Assembly: GCA_028023455.1 (NCBI GenBank)
Contig: JAQFVV010006427.1
Location: 498,001-562,000 of the forward strand
Source: Epiperipatus broadwayi
Taxonomy: Eukaryota; Onychophora; Udeonychophora; Euonychophora; Peripatidae
Direction of reading: 5' to 3'
Length of the DNA: 64,000 bases
This document shows positions 61,600 through 64,000 of this stretch, piece after piece. The first letter of the stretch is position 1. Each line of letters begins with the position of its first letter. The notes under the pieces were generated by a model. It did not search any database. It was not told the DNA's origin and saw nothing but the letters and a program-made list of their open reading frames with translations. The position numbers and the translations under genes were made by a program.

Positions 61600-62745
61600 C
61601 AATCCAAATTTAGTAATATTGGTCATGCTACACTTATATAGCTATACTTTGAAATATGTCCATTTCCCATAATCTCATGTTTTACTGATATGCTACTACT
61701 GGCATGCAAATTAAGAAAATACTGGTGTAACCTCATATATGTCATCCATAAGGTAGTAAACATTTGAGCGTTAGTAAAGTAACTGAGATGAGATTGGATT
61801 TGGGGTCTCAACAACCTCATTTCTATATCAGCCTTGGGGTGATTTACTAAACCTCTGGATTTTGTTGTGTGAATGTACAAATATGACCGTTATACTATTG
61901 GTTGATCTTGTATAATTTGATTTGCAATGCAGTGTATTATGAGATGGCCACATTGGTCACAGGAACAACATTGCAGCCTTAACCCTCTGATGTAATAAAA
62001 AAGCATGGCCTCTTGATCTATGATCTGTGTAGGCAGGTATTTTTGGATTTACATTGGTGTTTTACTTTAGTTTGAACTCAAAAATTGTTGCTATAAATGA
62101 TTGTAGGTACATGCTTTTTGTATATTGCATTGGAAGTTAAAACTTTCCTATATGGCTCCATTAAATGCTGGAAATCTTGAACAGTATAGATGATGTGTTT
62201 TTAATATATCTATAATGTAGCTTTGTGAGTCTATATCAACCACCACCATTGCGTAATTTTCTAATGTTGTGATGAGTTTGAAATTGGATTTTTTGATATT
62301 CATCAAAAATTTGACTGCCAGATATCTCAAATTAGATTGGCCTGCTATTTGTAACACTATATCCCAAAGTCCATGTATTGCTAAAACTTTATAGAGTAAT
62401 GTAGTGGGAAATTTATATAGTGTGAGATTTTCATTTGTAGCTGGTAATTCAATAGATCAAGGGGAATTTTTAAATGAGTTAAAGTATTCTCAGAATGGTG
62501 AGTTATTAAAACTGGTACTTACTGTTTATAAAGTTCCATACTGTAATGTTTGGGGTGGGTGGGAATCAGCTCTCATCGATTTTCAGTTAAAATTATTAAT
62601 AGATATTATATTTTATGTTAATTGCTTGAACGTTAGACTTGGCAGAATTGGAATATATTTTGGTTGATTTTAAAATTGTCATTTTTTATAAGAACTGATG
62701 TGGTGCCAACCATTTGGTCACCTCACTGAGTGGCCACCATTTTTT
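61600..62745 (-). pseudogene. Fourth LINE relic: ORF1 only
   Basis: On the minus strand a leader with TGGTGGCCACTCAGTG (about 62745) is followed by broken ORF1. 62357-62148 reads as LQIAGQSNLRYLAVKFLMNI ... MVVVDIDSQSYIIDILKTHH, matching the FP..LY / RYLIV / IDM region of copy 1. Further on, in pieces, CCSCDQCGHLIIHC near 61960 gives an intact C-x2-C-x4-H-x4-C knuckle. 61880-61623 (85 aa) is the part after the knuckle. ORF2 is absent and the Penelope fragment lies beyond. The plus-strand 87-aa frame at 62404-62667 is a shadow. Stops exclude function. Confidence 0.55.
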
Positions 62746-64000
62746 TATTTTTATCAATAAAAAATAATTGATTCTTTTGCAAACTATCTTAATTATTTTA
62801 AAATGTGAATTGATACTTACTTCTATTGTTTGAAATTTGATTTCCAACTTATTATATATTACTTTTATTGCAAAGACTGCAGGTATTTGATTGCTTTTCA
62901 GGTTTGAATGCAGTCATTATAACATCTTGCTAGTGATGACTAAGTTTTCTGTTGAACTACTACTACTATTACTACTGCTACTGCTGCTATTAAGTACTAT
63001 GAATTGATTTTGAATCTTTAGTTTTAGCTCATTTATTATTTTTAATGTATATAAATGTTTAATATTTTATCTGTTATTTAGATTAGAGAAATGATAAGGT
63101 AATTAAGGATCTTATTTCGGTTAATTTGATATTAAGTATGAGTAATGTTTTTAATGCAAATTATATCAAGGATTGCTCTCATTCTTTTCATGATCATAAT
63201 CACTTTTTCATATCAATTATTTACATTTTTTTTTTAAAATCTAATGAAAAACTAAAAAAATATTCATCTATAATTTAAATATTTAACTTGGAAAAATTCT
63301 TGAAATAATCCTTTTTTCAACAATATTAATTTGTAACAATGGATTTGAATATCTGTCTGTGAAGAAAGAACATTCTTCATTGTTGAGAGAAAACACATTT
63401 CCAAAGCCATAATTAAGAAACGTTAATTTATAAGGGAATTATAAAACAGCAATTTAGGCTTTGATTATTTTTCTTGCTAAATTTCTGATGCCTCTAGGTA
63501 CTAAAAACTTATTTAACAATTATCTCAACTTCAGGAAGGATTTTGGTTTACTAGTACAGAAGCTTATCATTTGTGTTCATGCTTTTTTTTCTTCAAATAG
63601 AAACTAATAAGTGCTATTATCACATCATTTACACTTAATATATAATCTTTCTGTGTTTTATGTGTTATCTCAAAAGTAATATATACTACTGTAACTAACA
63701 ATATAATAAAGAGTTTTCTACTCTTTATTCACAATCTTGCATGTTGTTCATAGAAAGATATGTGATTATTGGGCATAAATATTAATCTTCAATTTTCAGA
63801 GAATATATATAATAATAAAACAGAGATAGGTAATCATAATTCACATTCATTCCCAAAATCGCAATTTAAAATAATATTATTCATGATTATTAAGATTTTT
63901 AAACTTTATATTTACAATTTCTAATAATGTTTTCCCACTATATGGATGCATATCATAAGATATTCAGAAACAACTATGCTTTGAAATCTATTCATTGCAT
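62746..64000. other. AT-rich stretch with trinucleotide repeat
   Basis: No gene. A short CTA/CTG-type repeat (ACTACTACTACTATTACTAC and on, about 62957-62992) is the only structured element seen. Confidence 0.5.

Noticed and set aside
63535-63600. Exon-like EGFWFTSTEAYHL reading after CAACTTCAG
   Set aside because: The acceptor is acceptable but no donor is convincing and the frame soon enters a T run.

Overview
The window reads as non-coding, repeat-rich DNA from an animal with a large, very AT-rich genome. By eye roughly three quarters of the bases are A or T. There are no operons, ribosome binding sites or dense genes. The only long reading frames belong to retroelements. The mixture of non-LTR retrotransposons with a zinc-knuckle ORF1, a Penelope-like element, an LTR-type gag element, tRNA-derived SINE heads and many long palindromes fits an invertebrate metazoan. 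I cannot name the phylum or species.

Layout: 1-2115 is AT-rich, with one possible small host exon near the left edge. 2116-6559 is a non-autonomous LTR-type element on the minus strand: two 1.3-1.4 kb direct repeats around a broken gag-like gene. 9677-14690 is a nest holding a 2.8 kb foldback palindrome (9749-12542) abutting a 5'-truncated LINE on the minus strand (12553-14659). 16040-16860 is a palindrome with a second palindrome nested in it. 19815-21965 is a C-poor degenerate GATA/TAGA-type repeat. 22000-32960 is mostly AT-rich, with diverged tandem repeats, two weak SINE-like segments, a 365-bp tandem/inverted cluster (29858-30857) and a hairpin element (31149-31364).

33541-39838 holds the best-preserved gene pair, a two-ORF LINE on the plus strand (ORF1 of 881 aa, ORF2 with endonuclease and reverse transcriptase) that carries only a few lesions. 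A decayed relative lies tail-to-tail on the minus strand at about 43300-49313. A third relic is at 56300-58640 (+), and a fourth, ORF1 only, at 61600-62745 (-). Palindromes at 39845-39985, 41801-42337, 49779-52055 (a 263-bp inverted repeat around 1.75 kb) and 54332-55059 fill the gaps. A Penelope-like fragment with RT tail and GIY-YIG nuclease remnant lies at 60312-61020 (-), with a tRNA-headed SINE downstream of it.

The LINEs and the Penelope fragment are the only encoded enzymes seen. The palindromic and SINE-like units encode nothing and were probably moved by enzymes of such families. The most interesting recurring signal is a short motif, CTGANGAN - hairpin - (C)GAAA. It resembles the 5' half of a hammerhead ribozyme core and occurs in four otherwise different elements, one of them next to the Penelope fragment. 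Two short coding-like segments outside the repeats (193-254 + and 41469-41657 -) are the only hints of host exons.
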